Assembly (NCBI GenBank): GCA_030762175.1
Contig: CM060841.1
Location: 9,821,001-9,885,000 of the forward strand
Reading direction: 5' to 3'
From: Metallyticus violacea
Lineage: Eukaryota; Arthropoda; Insecta; Mantodea; Metallyticidae
DNA: 64,000 nucleotides
Below, piece by piece: positions 1 through 10,443 of this stretch (the stretch's first letter is position 1; each line of letters opens with the position of its first letter). A model generated the notes under the pieces. The model had not been told where the DNA came from, did no database searches, and saw only the letters and a list, made by a program, of their open reading frames with translations. A program made the position numbers and the translations under genes.

Positions 1-997
1 TATAATTGTTTCTTTTTGTATTTGCAAATAACTTTCCATAAAAATAATTTTAAATTAAATAATTAATGACCCTAAGCCCATATGAACAGGAGGATATTGC
101 TCTCACATCACTTGAGAACCTGATGCAAATCTTATCTAGGGTTCAATGTTTTCCAAAATATTAAATGTAAATGTGAACCACCATAGAGGGAAGAAGTTAA
201 AATTTGTGACGAATTAGTCTCTCACTGTAAAGAACAGGCTGATATTGAAAAGAAAAGAGGGAACAGACAAAAAAAAAACCTACACTTATTTTGAGTACTG
301 TGCAGAACTTCAAAGTAAATAGCTTACAGTTAGCAGTACGGAGACCACCACGTTAACCAATAAAATGCCAACCAATCTGGAAGAGAATGACGGAAACCTT
401 TTTTTCAACCACAGAGCTTTACGTGTCCCAAGGGGGGAGGGGGGGAGCCTACCTTTTATCGGAAAGATTTCAATTGATTTTGTTAATCGCTTCGAAGAAC
501 TTCGCAGAAATAGCAAGAAAAGAATTTCCTGCTTTAAAGAAATGCAGATTTGGGACTTCTTTCATCTGTCAACAAAGAGGGGATGCCGTTGGTGTTCTCA
601 GTAGGAGGGTGGGGGGGATTAAATGAAGCGCGAAACACAGAGACTAACGAAGTGGCACTCGGGATGGTTGTTAGTAGCCATAAAAAGACTCCAGAGAAAT
701 AATATTCTCTTACTCATATCCTTTGGTAGCGGCCCTTCGGCTTCCTACCGCCATGTTCTCTTCTACAATAGAAATCAAGTGACTTCTTTTTATTCCCCCC
801 AATGTATTGTACTTAGCGATATACGGTAAATAAAAAAAATAAAGTTTTTTGTGTAAATGGACAGTTTTAATATTAACCTTAACACTGTTCTAGTCTTCCA
901 AGGTTAAAAATATTACTTAATATAAAAAATTCTAAATTACTCGTGGGACCTAACCTAACATAACCTAACATAACATTACAACTTAAAACATGCTACT
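1..997. other. AT-rich spacer, no gene recognised
   Basis: Only short open frames lie here and none resembles a protein family I know. Visible landmarks are a G-rich cluster at 432-445 (G6-A-G7), a second G-rich cluster near 604-617, and CCTAA-like words at 949-974. Confidence 0.6.
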
Positions 998-1253
998 GCC
1001 ACGGGTGGCCGAAGTGGTTAAGTTGCGGACTCGTGAGCGGCAGGTCTGGCGTTCAATCCTCCCTGACTGGGGTATTTTTTCAAGTTTTCCTCAGTCCTCA
1101 TAAATTGCAAATGCCGGGGAGGTACCTTAAACTTAGGCCTGGAAAGTTTCACTTCTTGAAAAGACCCTTTTCGAATGTATCATTTCATCTCATGTATCAT
1201 CAATGTTCATCTCCTGCGGTGCCTCCGTAGTAAAAATGGGCGTTAAAATTATT
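998..1253 (+). mobile_element. SINE-A (tRNA-derived), diverged copy
   Basis: This is the first of about fourteen copies of a SINE of roughly 270-300 bp that I call SINE-A. The family begins with a tRNA-Ser/Leu-like head (GCCACGGGTGGCCGAGGTCG, containing an A-box-like stretch) and a B box (GGTTCGAATCC). It continues with a body carrying TTTTCCTCAGTCCTCATAAA, AACTTAGGCCTGGAACGTTT and ATCATTTCATCTCATGTATC, and ends near GGGCGTTAAAC with an A/T-rich tail. Here the head starts at 998 and the tail ends in CGTTAAAATTATTC. This copy lacks about 15 bp after the B box and no clear target-site duplication is visible, so it is probably old. The family role is parasitic retrotransposition; transcription by RNA polymerase III is inferred from the promoter boxes. 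Confidence 0.85.
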
Positions 1254-1931
1254 CAAATAAAACTGCTGTAGTTTTAGTATTTATACATATTATAAAAGTT
1301 TTGCGATAGATTTGCACTTCACACGAGCTGTACACGCAAACTATTCGAGACGTTCAAGGCATGTCGGATTAGATCATAACTGGAAAGGCTAAAAGCATTC
1401 TTGTAGCTTGAAAGTAATATTTGATGTAACAGTTTCTTCGAGTGTTATTAACACTGGAACTGCAGCAAATCTCTCAAAGAGTTTTAAAAACTGAAAGTCC
1501 AATCTATGGATCGAATCATAAATTTAATATAAACCTGTTGGCTAGATTCTTAAATAGGAAAACTATGGCCAGGACCGAGCCACAGATCTTGGTTTAATGA
1601 TGTTCGTATTACCGTGTTACCCGATCGCGAACTTCTTCTTTCTAAGTGTATAATCAGCTATAGTCTTGTGCGAATTAATATGAACCAATAGGTAAATTTA
1701 GTTTTATAAGCTATGGAGCGTTAATAACTGTTTTCCTCCAATTGTACACCGCGTTATTGAGACCCGTGGTTCATTGTAGTTATTGCTTTTCTTAGATGTA
1801 CTAAAAGTTAAGCAAATTGCTTGTGTTTTAGCTGTTTTAACATTTCATTTACCAAGCATATTTTAATCCATAAAGGACAAGAAGAGAAGTAAGTCTATAA
1901 CTCTCTTGAATTTAATAATAAGACTCAGAGC
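1254..1931. other. AT-rich spacer
   Basis: No recognisable gene or repeat. It may include the unrecognised 5' flank and terminal repeat of the Tc1-like element that follows. Confidence 0.5.
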
Positions 1932-2770
1932 CGGATAGCAGCTGAATGTAATGTAAGTTTGAGTGCTACTAATAATATAATTAGAAGGAAAAGTTAGATT
2001 AGGTCAATTTCACCTCAAAGTAAAGAACAATCTGGCCGAAAACGAAAAACTTCCAGGAAAGCTGATCGGAACGAGCAAACTTAACCCTGAAAAGAACAGT
2101 TTTGATTTACAAAAAGATTTAGAGGCTGTAGGGGTAAAAAGTGATGCTTGAACAGTACGCAGGCGAGTTCTAGAAGCTAGAATGAAAATTCGGAGACCAG
2201 TCAGAAAACAGTTATCGACGTGTCCTATGAAGAAAAAGACATTGGCATGGGTTATAAAATATCCAAACCGGAAAAGAAGAGTGGAGAAAGGTCCTATTTT
2301 CTGATGAAAGTAATTTTAAGGTGGAGGGGTTAAACGTCTTACATGTAAGGAAAAGCGATGAAGAGAAAATCTCGCCGAAGCACAGCAAACAAAAGAAGAG
2401 GTTTCGGGGCTGTTTTGCATTCACAGGTCCTAAATGTTTAATTCCTATTGACGGAATGAAGAACAACAACTACCACTAAATCCCAATTTTAGAGAAAAGA
2501 GCCGCCCCAGAACTGAAGAGATTGGCGGAGGAACTGAACATTGAAAAAGCGATTTTCCAGCAAGAGCTTGTTCCATGTCATGATTCGAAGAATGTTAAAA
2601 ACTTCATCGAAAATTTGTTTTCAATGTTTGGGCTGGCATGCAAATTCACCGGATCTCAACCCCTAGAGATAATTTTTGGGCGATTGTCAAGAAACGGACG
2701 AGAAAATGAGCTGCACCACAGAAGGAAATATGAACTGTGTTGTGATAAAATCATGTTTAAATTTAAGTGA
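1932..2770 (+). pseudogene. Tc1-like transposase pseudogene
   Basis: Conceptual translation in several frames gives the Tc1 transposase layout in order. First comes a helix-turn-helix piece (RIAAECNVS, from 1932), then the linker SGRKRKTSR (about 2030) and a second DNA-binding part (MKIRRPVRKQ, about 2180). The catalytic core starts LFSDESNF (about 2294) with the first Asp kept, runs through RGCFAFTG, and has FQQE where Tc1 enzymes have FQQD, so the second catalytic Asp is lost. The end is QPLEIIFG, matching the P-I-E-N-x-W-G region with Glu kept. An in-frame stop after KNNNYH and at least one frameshift near 2280 break the gene, and the usual HGGGSVMVWG stretch is missing. In the family the enzyme cuts and pastes the element at TA sites. 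I could not find the terminal repeats. The 3' end runs straight into a SINE-B. Confidence 0.8.
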
Positions 2771-2795
2771 AATATGAAGAAACCATTGACTCTAT

Positions 2796-3056
2796 GCCCA
2801 AATTTCTAAACCCAAGGTCGCGGATTCAATCCTGGCCAGGGTCGATGCTTTTTTTTTCGGACGTAAAAATCCTAAGTATGGCTTCCTTCGAAAGGGAAAT
2901 AAAGACGTGGATCCCTTGTGGTAGATTTACGGAATGTAAAATAACCAGCCTGAAAGAAGAGCCTCTGAGCAAAACTGATCGGCCGCTTCACGTCTGAACT
3001 GAATGGGACGCTGATGACCTGAGATGTTAAAGAGCTTCCATAAATAAACCAAATTA
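2796..3056 (+). mobile_element. SINE-B (tRNA-derived), head-truncated copy
   Basis: First of eleven copies of a second SINE, about 300 bp, that I call SINE-B. A full copy starts GGTCCTGGTGGTGTAGTGGT and has a B box in CGGGTTCGAACCCGG, so its first ~75 bases fold like a tRNA with 7-bp acceptor complementarity (GGTCCTG / CAGGACC). The body includes CCTAAGTATGGCTTCCTTCG and GGAAGGGAAGTAAAGCCGTG. The 3' end is a hairpin (GGACGCT...AGCGTCC) followed by AATAAATCAAAT. Here the D-arm region is missing or unrecognisable and the match begins in the anticodon arm. The body is diverged but continuous to 3056. No target-site duplication seen. Confidence 0.85.
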
Positions 3057-4176
3057 ACTTCTATTCACCAAACGTGAAATTCTAATTAGGAACAGTGAAG
3101 TGGTCTGAAATTACATCTCATATCTCTTCTAACAACAAAATACAAATAAAAATCGCAAATTGTAAAGGGGAATTAGTAGCCAAAATAAGGAGTTTGACAT
3201 GGGTGTCCAGTTTGACCCACATTTTTAATATTTTCAGATGCGAAATAATAACATATAACATTTTGAAACTATTATTGTGTACTTTATATTTTTATTTACA
3301 CCAACTAAGTCCCTTTTATATTTATACTTTAATCAGTGGTGGCTAATGGCATAAAAAGTTCATGCAGCCCCTCTTCCAAATAAAGAGTTCAATTTTAAAA
3401 GAATTTTGAATATTTACTACAGTGTTTGAGTATAAAAAATTAAATGTACTCACTATTTTAAATTACTTATTACACAACAGAAGGATACAATATAAAATAT
3501 AACACATGAGAATGATTACGGCAGTTTTATAATAGGAAAATGAACTTAAAAAAGTATATTGACGGCGTTTGTGTGTCATTTTGTATAAAAGCAATAATGC
3601 ATTGGAATAGCGCAGTACAAAACCGAAGCTACAATTAGTACCTCACAAATTACTTCAGTATATCTCGAACTAAATGCAATAGCAATTAAAGCAATACATT
3701 TACAATACCATTTATTTTTATATCTACAGACTATAAAAAGCACTATACTAGCTAAATCACTACACCAGTAAAGGTAAAGTGAAAAAAAAAAAAAATTAGC
3801 CATACGAAGTCTCAGCAAAGTACATTTAGCAAGCTGACTATTGCTCGCTGGCTCGCGCATCCTTCTGAGTTACCCAGGAAACGAGGCGGACAATCAACGA
3901 CACGAACCTCTCCCCGCTCTAGATGCCTGCAGGTTTGGCTGTACTTGCAATCTCGGAGCATAAAGCAAGCATCTACCGTTGCCATGGCAGTCTGTATGAA
4001 ACAAAAGTGCAGTCAAATTATTCTCTGATATGATTCGAGTGTAGCTAAAAACGCAGGTGTAAGAATCATGGCAAAATAGTGCGCTGTCCCCAATAAATTC
4101 GCAAGTAAGCACTCAGAAATAGTTTAAATATGAGTTTAAAACGAAGAAACATGACATGAACAATATACGTATAAAA
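3057..4176. other. Spacer, no gene recognised
   Basis: AT-rich with an A-run at about 3781-3795 and a slightly GC-richer pocket at 3835-4000. Minus-strand open frames at 3576-3860 and 3894-4112 show no domain I recognise. Confidence 0.5.
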
Positions 4177-4190
4177 GACTGGAACAGTCA
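4177..4190 (+). repeat. Target-site duplication, left copy
   Basis: GACTGGAACAGTCA here is repeated exactly at 4454-4467, bracketing the SINE-B at 4191-4453. Up to about four bases may coincide with the SINE's own start. Confidence 0.85.
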
Positions 4191-4453
4191 TTTTTTTTTT
4201 TTTATTGATTTATTTATGGACGCTCTTTAACATCTCTGATCATCAGCGTCCCATTCAACTCAGGGCGTGAAACGGCCGACAAATTTTGCTCAGCGGCCTC
4301 TCTTTCAGGCTTGAGGTTCTTTTTCGTGCCGTAAATGTACGACACGGGACCCACGGCTTTACTTCCCTTCCGAAGGAAGCCATACTTAGAATGTTACGCC
4401 CGAAAAAATCCGCGATCGTGGGTGTAAGAGGTAACCACTACACCACCAGGACC
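4191..4453 (-). mobile_element. SINE-B copy with 14-bp target-site duplication
   Basis: Reads in reverse from the head (CCACCAGGACC at 4453 on the plus strand) to a T-run at 4191, i.e. an A-tail on the minus strand. The body is close to the family consensus, so the insertion looks fairly recent. About 30 bp of the tRNA head around the B box (the segment between the body and GATCGTGGG) is deleted, so the copy probably cannot be transcribed by RNA polymerase III. Exact flanking repeats at 4177-4190 and 4454-4467 mark the insertion site. Confidence 0.93.
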
Positions 4454-4467
4454 GACTGGAACAGTCA
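4454..4467 (+). repeat. Target-site duplication, right copy
   Basis: Exact second copy of the 14-bp word at 4177-4190. Confidence 0.85.
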
Positions 4468-4564
4468 GGTTGTACTTGCTGTGCTCTAAGCCAATACGAT
4501 GAATAACCAATCATACATTGTTTTTTTTAATTAAGGAATGAGTTCAAGTGTATTCATGAACTTC

Positions 4565-4981
4565 TGGTATTTTCACGGCTAAAGTTATGACTTCGGGGGT
4601 TAGCAGTTCACGAGGGTGATGATAGAGACAGACTCCAGTATGCTATGCCAATTAGTTTATTGTAGGGGCGACAAGTTCCCTAAAGTATAAGTACAAATGA
4701 TGGCCCTGACGGGCCCTTACCTTTTAGGAGTTTGTCTTAGTAATGCTGAGGGTGTACGTCGAAAGGTCGTCCTCCAAAGACGACAGGCAGAAGAGAAGAC
4801 CAAAGACAAAAGACAAAGAACCTGAGCCGTAGCTCTGTTTCCCCTTATATCCTTTTATGACTGCCCAGGGAGGTTTCTACATTATACATAAACTATACCA
4901 AACATGGTGTACCACCGTCTTAGATTTGAATTATAATAACCAATGAGAAAGCACTGTGTACGTGTATGACCCTTTCCAACA
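4565..4981 (-). mobile_element. Candidate solo LTR
   Basis: Read on the minus strand, the block starts TGTTGGAAAGGGTCATAC at 4981. It has a TATA-like ATATAAGGGG at 4850-4841 and an AATAAA polyadenylation-type signal at 4661-4656, about 185 bp further on. That is the layout expected of a retrotransposon long terminal repeat (U3, R, U5). Its base composition is more balanced than the flanks. No gag-pol coding or primer-binding site is visible on either side, so if real it is a solo LTR. I could not fix the 3' end or a convincing 4-5 bp target-site duplication. It could instead be an unrelated promoter. Confidence 0.35.
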
Positions 4982-6079
4982 CTGACTGACAGATCCAAGC
5001 TCAGCATGTTTTGCTTGTTACCAGGCAGAGGTTACCGTGTAAGCAGCCTCTGAAGTGATTGACCGCTACACTGAAATTCTCTAAGGTGATCACGTTAAGG
5101 CAAGGTATGAAATATGCACATGCGACAGTATATAACTCCCAAAAAGCAAAGTTGAAGCCGGGATTGAGCTTGTGAGGTCGACACCAGGAGAACTTTATTT
5201 TAAAGTTAACTAAGAACAATAAACCAGTTTGCTATGCAGACTACACCACACTCTCTCATGTATGTGCAAGATGGTAATAATATGAGAATTTTCAGAGCGA
5301 AGTGCCTCGTTGCGTTAACTTGGCATGCGAACTGCCTAATTAAGGAGAGAGATCCCAAGCGTTGCATACACAAGATTATCCCAGATATTAATATAGTGGT
5401 GCGCGCGTCCTCATGATATTTTATCGGCCTGCAAGAAACAATTCCCAGAAGGCTTTGCGCTCCTACCATAATCCCTTATGAACGTGGTTATTAAATCTGA
5501 AGGACGGAAACTGGGTTTCGCCTCCAGATTTACTTTGGCTCTTTGCCCTATGGCCACCAGTCGTTCTCGCTCCCTCTCCTTCTCTGTGTAGAGAAGGGTG
5601 TGTGAATATGTAGCACCTTCCCGAGAACCCGTTGCTTCTCAATAATGTTATCTTTGACAGCGCCTCTTCATCAAGCAGATTCTAACTTCGAACAGAAGTG
5701 TTTATAGATACTAGTTCAGCTTAACATTGTGTCCTAATTGCAAGTAATTAGTTCTGATCCAGCTTTATTAAAATAATAAGACGACCAGAAAAATCTCCCA
5801 CAAACGTTTCACGTTTTTTTTTTTTTTTTTTATACAGGCTGAATCTAACGTCCTTCCCTAGTTTCGGAGATCGATAGAACAGAAACTATAGCAGACACGA
5901 TGGAAAAAACTTGGATCAATGAAAAGAGTATATCTCCAAGTTGGTATTTGTAATTCATGCTATGACGTAATTGCAGATTTAGCAGCTGGAGGGTAGTCAT
6001 AACGAAAGCATTGCGTTCACTGGTGTATATAATGCTTCCTGCGTGTTGCAATTCGTTATATGTGAATCCGTTGTGATGG
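4982..6079. other. Spacer, no gene recognised
   Basis: Mixed composition, with a T-run at about 5815-5831. A minus-strand open frame at 5845-6138 runs into the mariner end and has no recognisable domain. Confidence 0.45.
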
Positions 6080-6526
6080 TACGAGGGTAGGTCCATAAGT
6101 TTCCGGCCTAAATATTTTCTAGGTATAATAAAGTCCAAAACTATATTTCACTTTTCAATATAGTTACCCCTTTATTCTCACATTCTTGAATTAACACTTT
6201 AATCCCCTCCCCCCCAAAAAAAATTGTCAGAAATCTTGCCTGCAAAATGAGCATTAAGAGCATCCATCATTTCTGCGCCACTCTTACATTTACTTCCTCG
6301 AAGGTTCTTCTTGAGTCTTTGAGAAGAGGAAATAGTCACTGGGTACTAGATCTGGACTGTAGGGTGGATGATCGATCTCCTTGAAGCCACATTTCTTCAC
6401 CGTTTCCTTTGCAACAAGAGCTGTGTGCACAGACGCGTTGTAGTGAAGAAGGCGCACACCACCACTCAGCTTTCTTCGCCTTTTCTCTTTGATGGAAGCA
6501 CATATTCTGTGCAGTTGGCCAGCATA

Positions 6527-6894
6527 TTACTCTCCATTTATTATGGTGCTCCTTTCCTTGAGGTCAATGAAAAGTGTTCCCTCACGGTTCCAAAAGATTG
6601 TGCCCATGATCTTCTTGGTTAAATGAGTGACCTTGGCCTTTAGAGGCGGTGCTTCGTCAGGTTTACGCCACTCCATTAATTCTCTTTTGGACAAGGAATC
6701 ATAAAAGAGGACCATAATTTCATCTCCTGTAACAATGGTTTGCAGAACTTCTCTCTCGTTGCCACGGCAGAGCTCCAAAAATGCCTGACAACAGATGACT
6801 CGTTGCTGCTTTTGGACTGAGGAAAGAAGTCTAGGTACTCATTTTCACTAATCTTATTCACGTTAAAATAATCATGAATAATTCGAAAGACTTA
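6527..6894 (-). pseudogene. Mar1-a transposase, minus-arm fragment
   Basis: Two open pieces in different frames give, from the N-terminal side, a degraded helix-turn-helix end and then MELCRGNEREVLQTIV. The first catalytic Asp follows in GDEIMV, then AKVTHLTKKIMGTIFW and FIDLKERSTIINGE. Continuing below 6527 into the shared arm are the second-Asp region (HYN instead of HDN) and the YSPDLxPSDYFLFS region. This is the mariner D,D34D type. It is broken by frameshifts. Confidence 0.75.
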
Positions 6895-7290
6895 TTCATT
6901 GACTTCAAAGAGAGGAACATCACAGTAAATGGGGAGTACTATGCTGGTCTAAGGCACAGACTACGTGCTTCCATCAAAGAGAAATGACGAGGAAAGCTGT
7001 GTAGTGGTGTGCGCCTTCTTCACTACAACGCGCCTGTGCACACAGCTCTTGTTGCAAAGGAAACTGTGAAGAAATGTGGCTTCAAGGAGATCGACCATCC
7101 ACCCTACAGTCCAGATCTAGCACCCAGTGACTATTTCCTCTTCTCAAAGACTCAAGAAGGACCTTCGAGGAAGGAAACATAAGTGTGACAATGAAGTGAT
7201 GGATGCTGTTTATTCCCATTTTGCAGACAAGACTTCTGACTATTTTGGGGGACGGGGACGGGATTGGAATGTTAATTCAAAGATGAGAGA
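6895..7290 (+). pseudogene. Mar1-a transposase, plus-arm C-terminal fragment
   Basis: Translation gives FIDFKERNITVNGEYYAGL, a stop within IKEK-RGKL, then LLHYNAPVHTALVAKETVKK and YSPDLAPSDYFLFS, followed by a +1 shift into TQEGPSRKE. The second catalytic Asp is Tyr; the third (PSD) is kept. No start or DNA-binding domain is present because the copy begins mid-gene at the fold-back junction. Confidence 0.75.
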
Positions 7291-7394
7291 AGTGTATTGC
7301 AATAAAGGTTAACTATATTGTAAAGTGAAATATAGTTTTTGTCTTTATCGTACCTAGAAAATGGGAAGGCCGGAAACTTACGCACCTGTCCTCG

Positions 7395-8790
7395 TCCATC
7401 AGATAAAATTATAAACTGGGATAGAATTTTATTTTAAATGAAGGAAATGAAGGATACCTCCCCGGCATTTGTCATTTAGCAACAATGCCCAGATTTGTTA
7501 AACAATTAATAATCAAAAACTTTAATTCAAATGGCATGTGTTACGGTTACTTGGTATATATTAAATTTTGTGCCGCACATAAAGTAGCAAAATATTACAT
7601 AACATAAATAAAAGCATCGCCCTGTACGTAACATATTAAACAAATAACATGTAAGGTTATTAATACTAATCGTAAGCAATCTAGTATATTAATTCGTTGT
7701 CACACTAAAGCCTAATAACTACCTACGTAACCTATATGTGGCATAAATTAAGATTGGGATCTAAGCACAATTTACATCATAAATAAATAAAATTTAAATT
7801 GAAAACCGGGATCCCAATAGTAGAAAAGAAGAGCCCTTAAAAACTAAAGAGTAAACCGAAAACAGTCCCATTGCCCTGGGAACTTTTTTCCTACGTCAAC
7901 CACTATGACAGTTCAGAAGAAAAAATTATACTACCGTCTCCGGGCGTTTAAAACCACTGACAAATAGAACTAAGTGTAAAGGAATGCCATTACACTCACG
8001 TGACAGTAGCTATAATGTGAACAGGTTAACATCGATCAGCTAAAGAATTTCGTGAACAACGACACATATTTTAAAATATGTTTACGATTCATGTTGATTC
8101 CTTATTTATATAGAATAAGATAACACATTTTAGATTACCGGCATCTTTAACAGAAAGTGAGAAAATAAAATCGAAATGTAATGGGGGTTTAATTGAATCA
8201 CTTCCGCTTCCCGGAATTTTTCCAGTGAACGCATGGTATGTGGTCGTGCTGTGAGAGTGTGTTAAACTGTTTTATATAACAAGAGCCCACGTCTAAATGC
8301 CGCGCATGTGCTGTATGCGAACAAACCTTCACTGCACGCTAAAATAAATTTGTATCAGAAGTTTTAATATTCATAAGCTGTGTTTGATACCGAACCATAT
8401 TTTTAAAACTGAAAATTATTGCATTTACAAAATAGAATATATTTTAATGTATATTTCAATATTTTAAAGGGAAATGCATTATAGTGAAACAACAATCCCT
8501 TGACTAAGTAAATAAACATATTGGTTATATACCATTAAGAAAGCCTCAAAAATGATATAATGTATTTTTTTTTTTCTGTACATAGTTCCAAATTGTACAC
8601 ACAGAGTGAATTATTTATAGTGTGCATTTTTCTCCGAAACGAAGGGAAAATCAATAAATGCTTCAGACAAAATGTATCGTGCTCTTAGGGGGACATAAGA
8701 TAGCGACTTTAACTCATCGTGCCATTATGAATGTCATTTCAAGGTCAAATTATTTCAAATGTAATAGTGTATTTTCTTTTCCGGAAATGT
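7395..8790. other. AT-rich spacer with a SINE-A scrap
   Basis: Apart from the SINE-A scrap at 7451-7479 I see no gene or repeat. A T-run lies at about 8566-8575. Confidence 0.5.
7451..7479 (-). mobile_element. SINE-A internal fragment
   Basis: About 29 bp match the reverse of the SINE-A body (TACCTCCCCGGCATTTG followed by TCATTTA) with few mismatches. No head or tail is nearby. It is either the remnant of an old copy or a micro-insertion. Confidence 0.5.
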
Positions 8791-8970
8791 TTTTATTGAT
8801 TTGATTTATTTACAGATTTTGATCAGAGGCCTCTTTTTTCAGACTTCAGGTTCTTTATCGTGCCGTAAATGTACGACATGTGACCCACGACTTTACTTTC
8901 CTTCCGAAAGAAGCCACACGCCCGAAAAAATTCATCGGTCCCGGCCGGGTTCGAACCTACGATCTTGGGT
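8791..8970 (-). mobile_element. SINE-B copy, internally deleted and head-truncated
   Basis: Starts at the tail (TTTTATTGATTTGATTTATT). The 3' hairpin segment is missing: the tail joins directly to ATTTTGATCAGAGGCC. The body then runs to the B box (GGGTTCGAACC) and anticodon-arm side, ending at GATCTTGGGT; the A-box half of the head is gone. Confidence 0.85.
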
Positions 8971-9439
8971 TATAATAAATATAAGCGTAATACAATGAAA
9001 TGAAACAAAGGGTTAAAGGCATTTCCCTTATCTTTGGGAGTGTCTTACAGACAGAGACCATGGTAGTGGGAAGATCGAAAAGGCGCATCAGCGACCAGAA
9101 TGAGATCCTCGAGCAACATACATAATGTCTCCTCCTCTCTGATTTTCCGGCCCTCTTTAGTAACCCTTATTACCCGTATTTAAACAGGGATTTAACCGGA
9201 AGAAGCGAGATGCATCCTTCCTAGGGGGAGGATTATCCCACTAGTTCCTATTTCTAACTTTAACAACCAATAGTTGCCAAGGAGCATTAATGCCTGAAAC
9301 ATTCCTTCGTACCGGAACTAAATATCTAAGATATTGTTTATGTGGCTAGGATCTTCCCTAAGATAAGATTAACAAATTCGTGTATGGTAGTTACACCCAT
9401 CCTTTATCACCCACCTTGTTGCACATGCCTGTTCGGTTA
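8971..9439. other. Spacer, possible repeat-derived
   Basis: A GC-richer block at about 9000-9260 differs from its surroundings and could be repeat-derived, but I cannot assign it. No coding capacity seen. Confidence 0.35.
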
Positions 9440-9696
9440 GTGTTTTAACGGCCGTTTTTACTAATGAGGCACCACAGACGTAGTCACTGGTGATACATGA
9501 AATGAAATGATAAACAGGAAAAGAATTTTTATAAGGAAGGAAACGTTCCAAGCCAAGTTCAAGGTAACTCTCCGGCATTGGCCATTTATGAGGACTGAAG
9601 AAATCCTCAGTGAGGGATTACTGTCGCGGCGGAATCAAGCCCCAGGCCTCCCGCTCACGAGTCTACGCCTTAACGTCCTCGGCCACCCGTGGAGGT
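9440..9696 (-). mobile_element. SINE-A copy
   Basis: Reads in reverse from the head (GGCCACCCGTGGAGGT, 9681-9696) through the body (GGCCATTTATGAGGACTGA) to the tail at GTGTTTTAACGG. The 3' sixth is intact and the middle is diverged. No confident target-site duplication. Confidence 0.88.
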
Positions 9697-10133
9697 GCAC
9701 ATATGTGACAAACAGGAATTGGAGGGGTCTTCATTATTTCCAACACTGTATTTTCGTCATAACGAACAATTAAAATATTCTATCTATAAACTAAAATTAA
9801 CTATAATTCCGAATTTGTTACTTTATGGCGTGAGTATTGAGACATTTATTTTTTTTCAATGGCATCCTTGAAGCGTTTGGAACGCGTTTCATTTTCGGTT
9901 ACGTTTATTCCAGAAATAGACTGTAATGGTAGCTACTGCACGGAACGTGTTTTTATATATAAAAAATGTATACACGTGTATACACACTTCAAGCAAAGAA
10001 AAAACTGTGTTAGCATAACAGAACTGAATTTACACAAACAGAAAATGATGAGTATTAATCATCTTAGACTTTTACAGATTTATGCAAAAATCTTGGGATG
10101 AAAACTTTAACTTTGCTGTTTTAATAATACAAC
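9697..10133. other. Spacer
   Basis: AT-rich; small open frames only. It could contain the eroded 3' part of the transposon gene that lies on the minus strand next door, but no motif is visible. Confidence 0.4.
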
Positions 10134-10443
10134 TTACGCTGGTTTCCCAGTCTCACGTGCACATTGCTTTGTAGATTTCTGCGGTGAGAGCTCAAAACAT
10201 TCCAAAACCATAGCTGGGACGCGGGCTTGTTGCTGTGCGAGGTATTTCAGATCTACTCTTGTAAACATCGCATACGATACCATGAGTCTTAAATTTGTCT
10301 GGAATGCGTGCAATTGTTACTCGCGTTGGCGGTTCTGTTCTGTACACACGTCTCCATTGCCTTTGAACTTCAACAACATTCTCGGTTTTCCAACAATACT
10401 TCAAAATTGCTTTCCGCTGTTCAAACGATAATCTTGGCTCCAT
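10134..10443 (-). pseudogene. DUF4817-type transposon gene, 5' part
   Basis: The minus-strand frame from ATG at 10443 gives MEPRLSFEQRKAILKYCWKT and then VEVQRQWRRVYRTEPPTR, the start of the DUF4817 helix-turn-helix domain that opens many arthropod transposon proteins. After about residue 68 the reading moves to another frame, giving MVLECFELSPQKSTKQCARE before a stop at 10134-10136. This indicates a frameshift near the RPRTATSP-like stretch. The catalytic part expected downstream is missing. The domain presumably binds transposon DNA. The start codon and first codons are repeated in tandem upstream. Confidence 0.8.

Larger units (their letters stand above)
6082..7394. mobile_element. Mar1-a: mariner copy folded into an inverted duplication
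   Basis: Both outer ends carry the same (3') mariner terminus. CGAGGGTAGGTCCATAAG starts at 6082 just after a TA at 6080-6081, and its inverted counterpart ends at 7394. From 6082 to about 6894 the transposase reads on the minus strand, from C-terminus back to the DNA-binding region. From about 6895 to 7394 a second copy of the C-terminal half reads on the plus strand. The 5' terminus is absent. Both arms share an extra G in the stretch CTCAAAGACTC (other copies have CTCAAAACTC) and a change of the catalytic HDN motif to HYN. The arms therefore came from one sequence by inverted duplication, not from two insertions. The element is non-functional. Confidence 0.88.

Noticed and set aside
949..974. 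CCTAA-type words as an interstitial arthropod telomere array
   Set aside because: Only a few CCTAA words occur, interrupted by ACATA; too short and irregular to call a telomeric repeat.
998..1070. SINE heads as functional tRNA genes
   Set aside because: They lack complete cloverleaf pairing (SINE-A) or are followed by a conserved SINE body and A-tail with target duplications (SINE-B), so they are retroposons, not tRNA genes.
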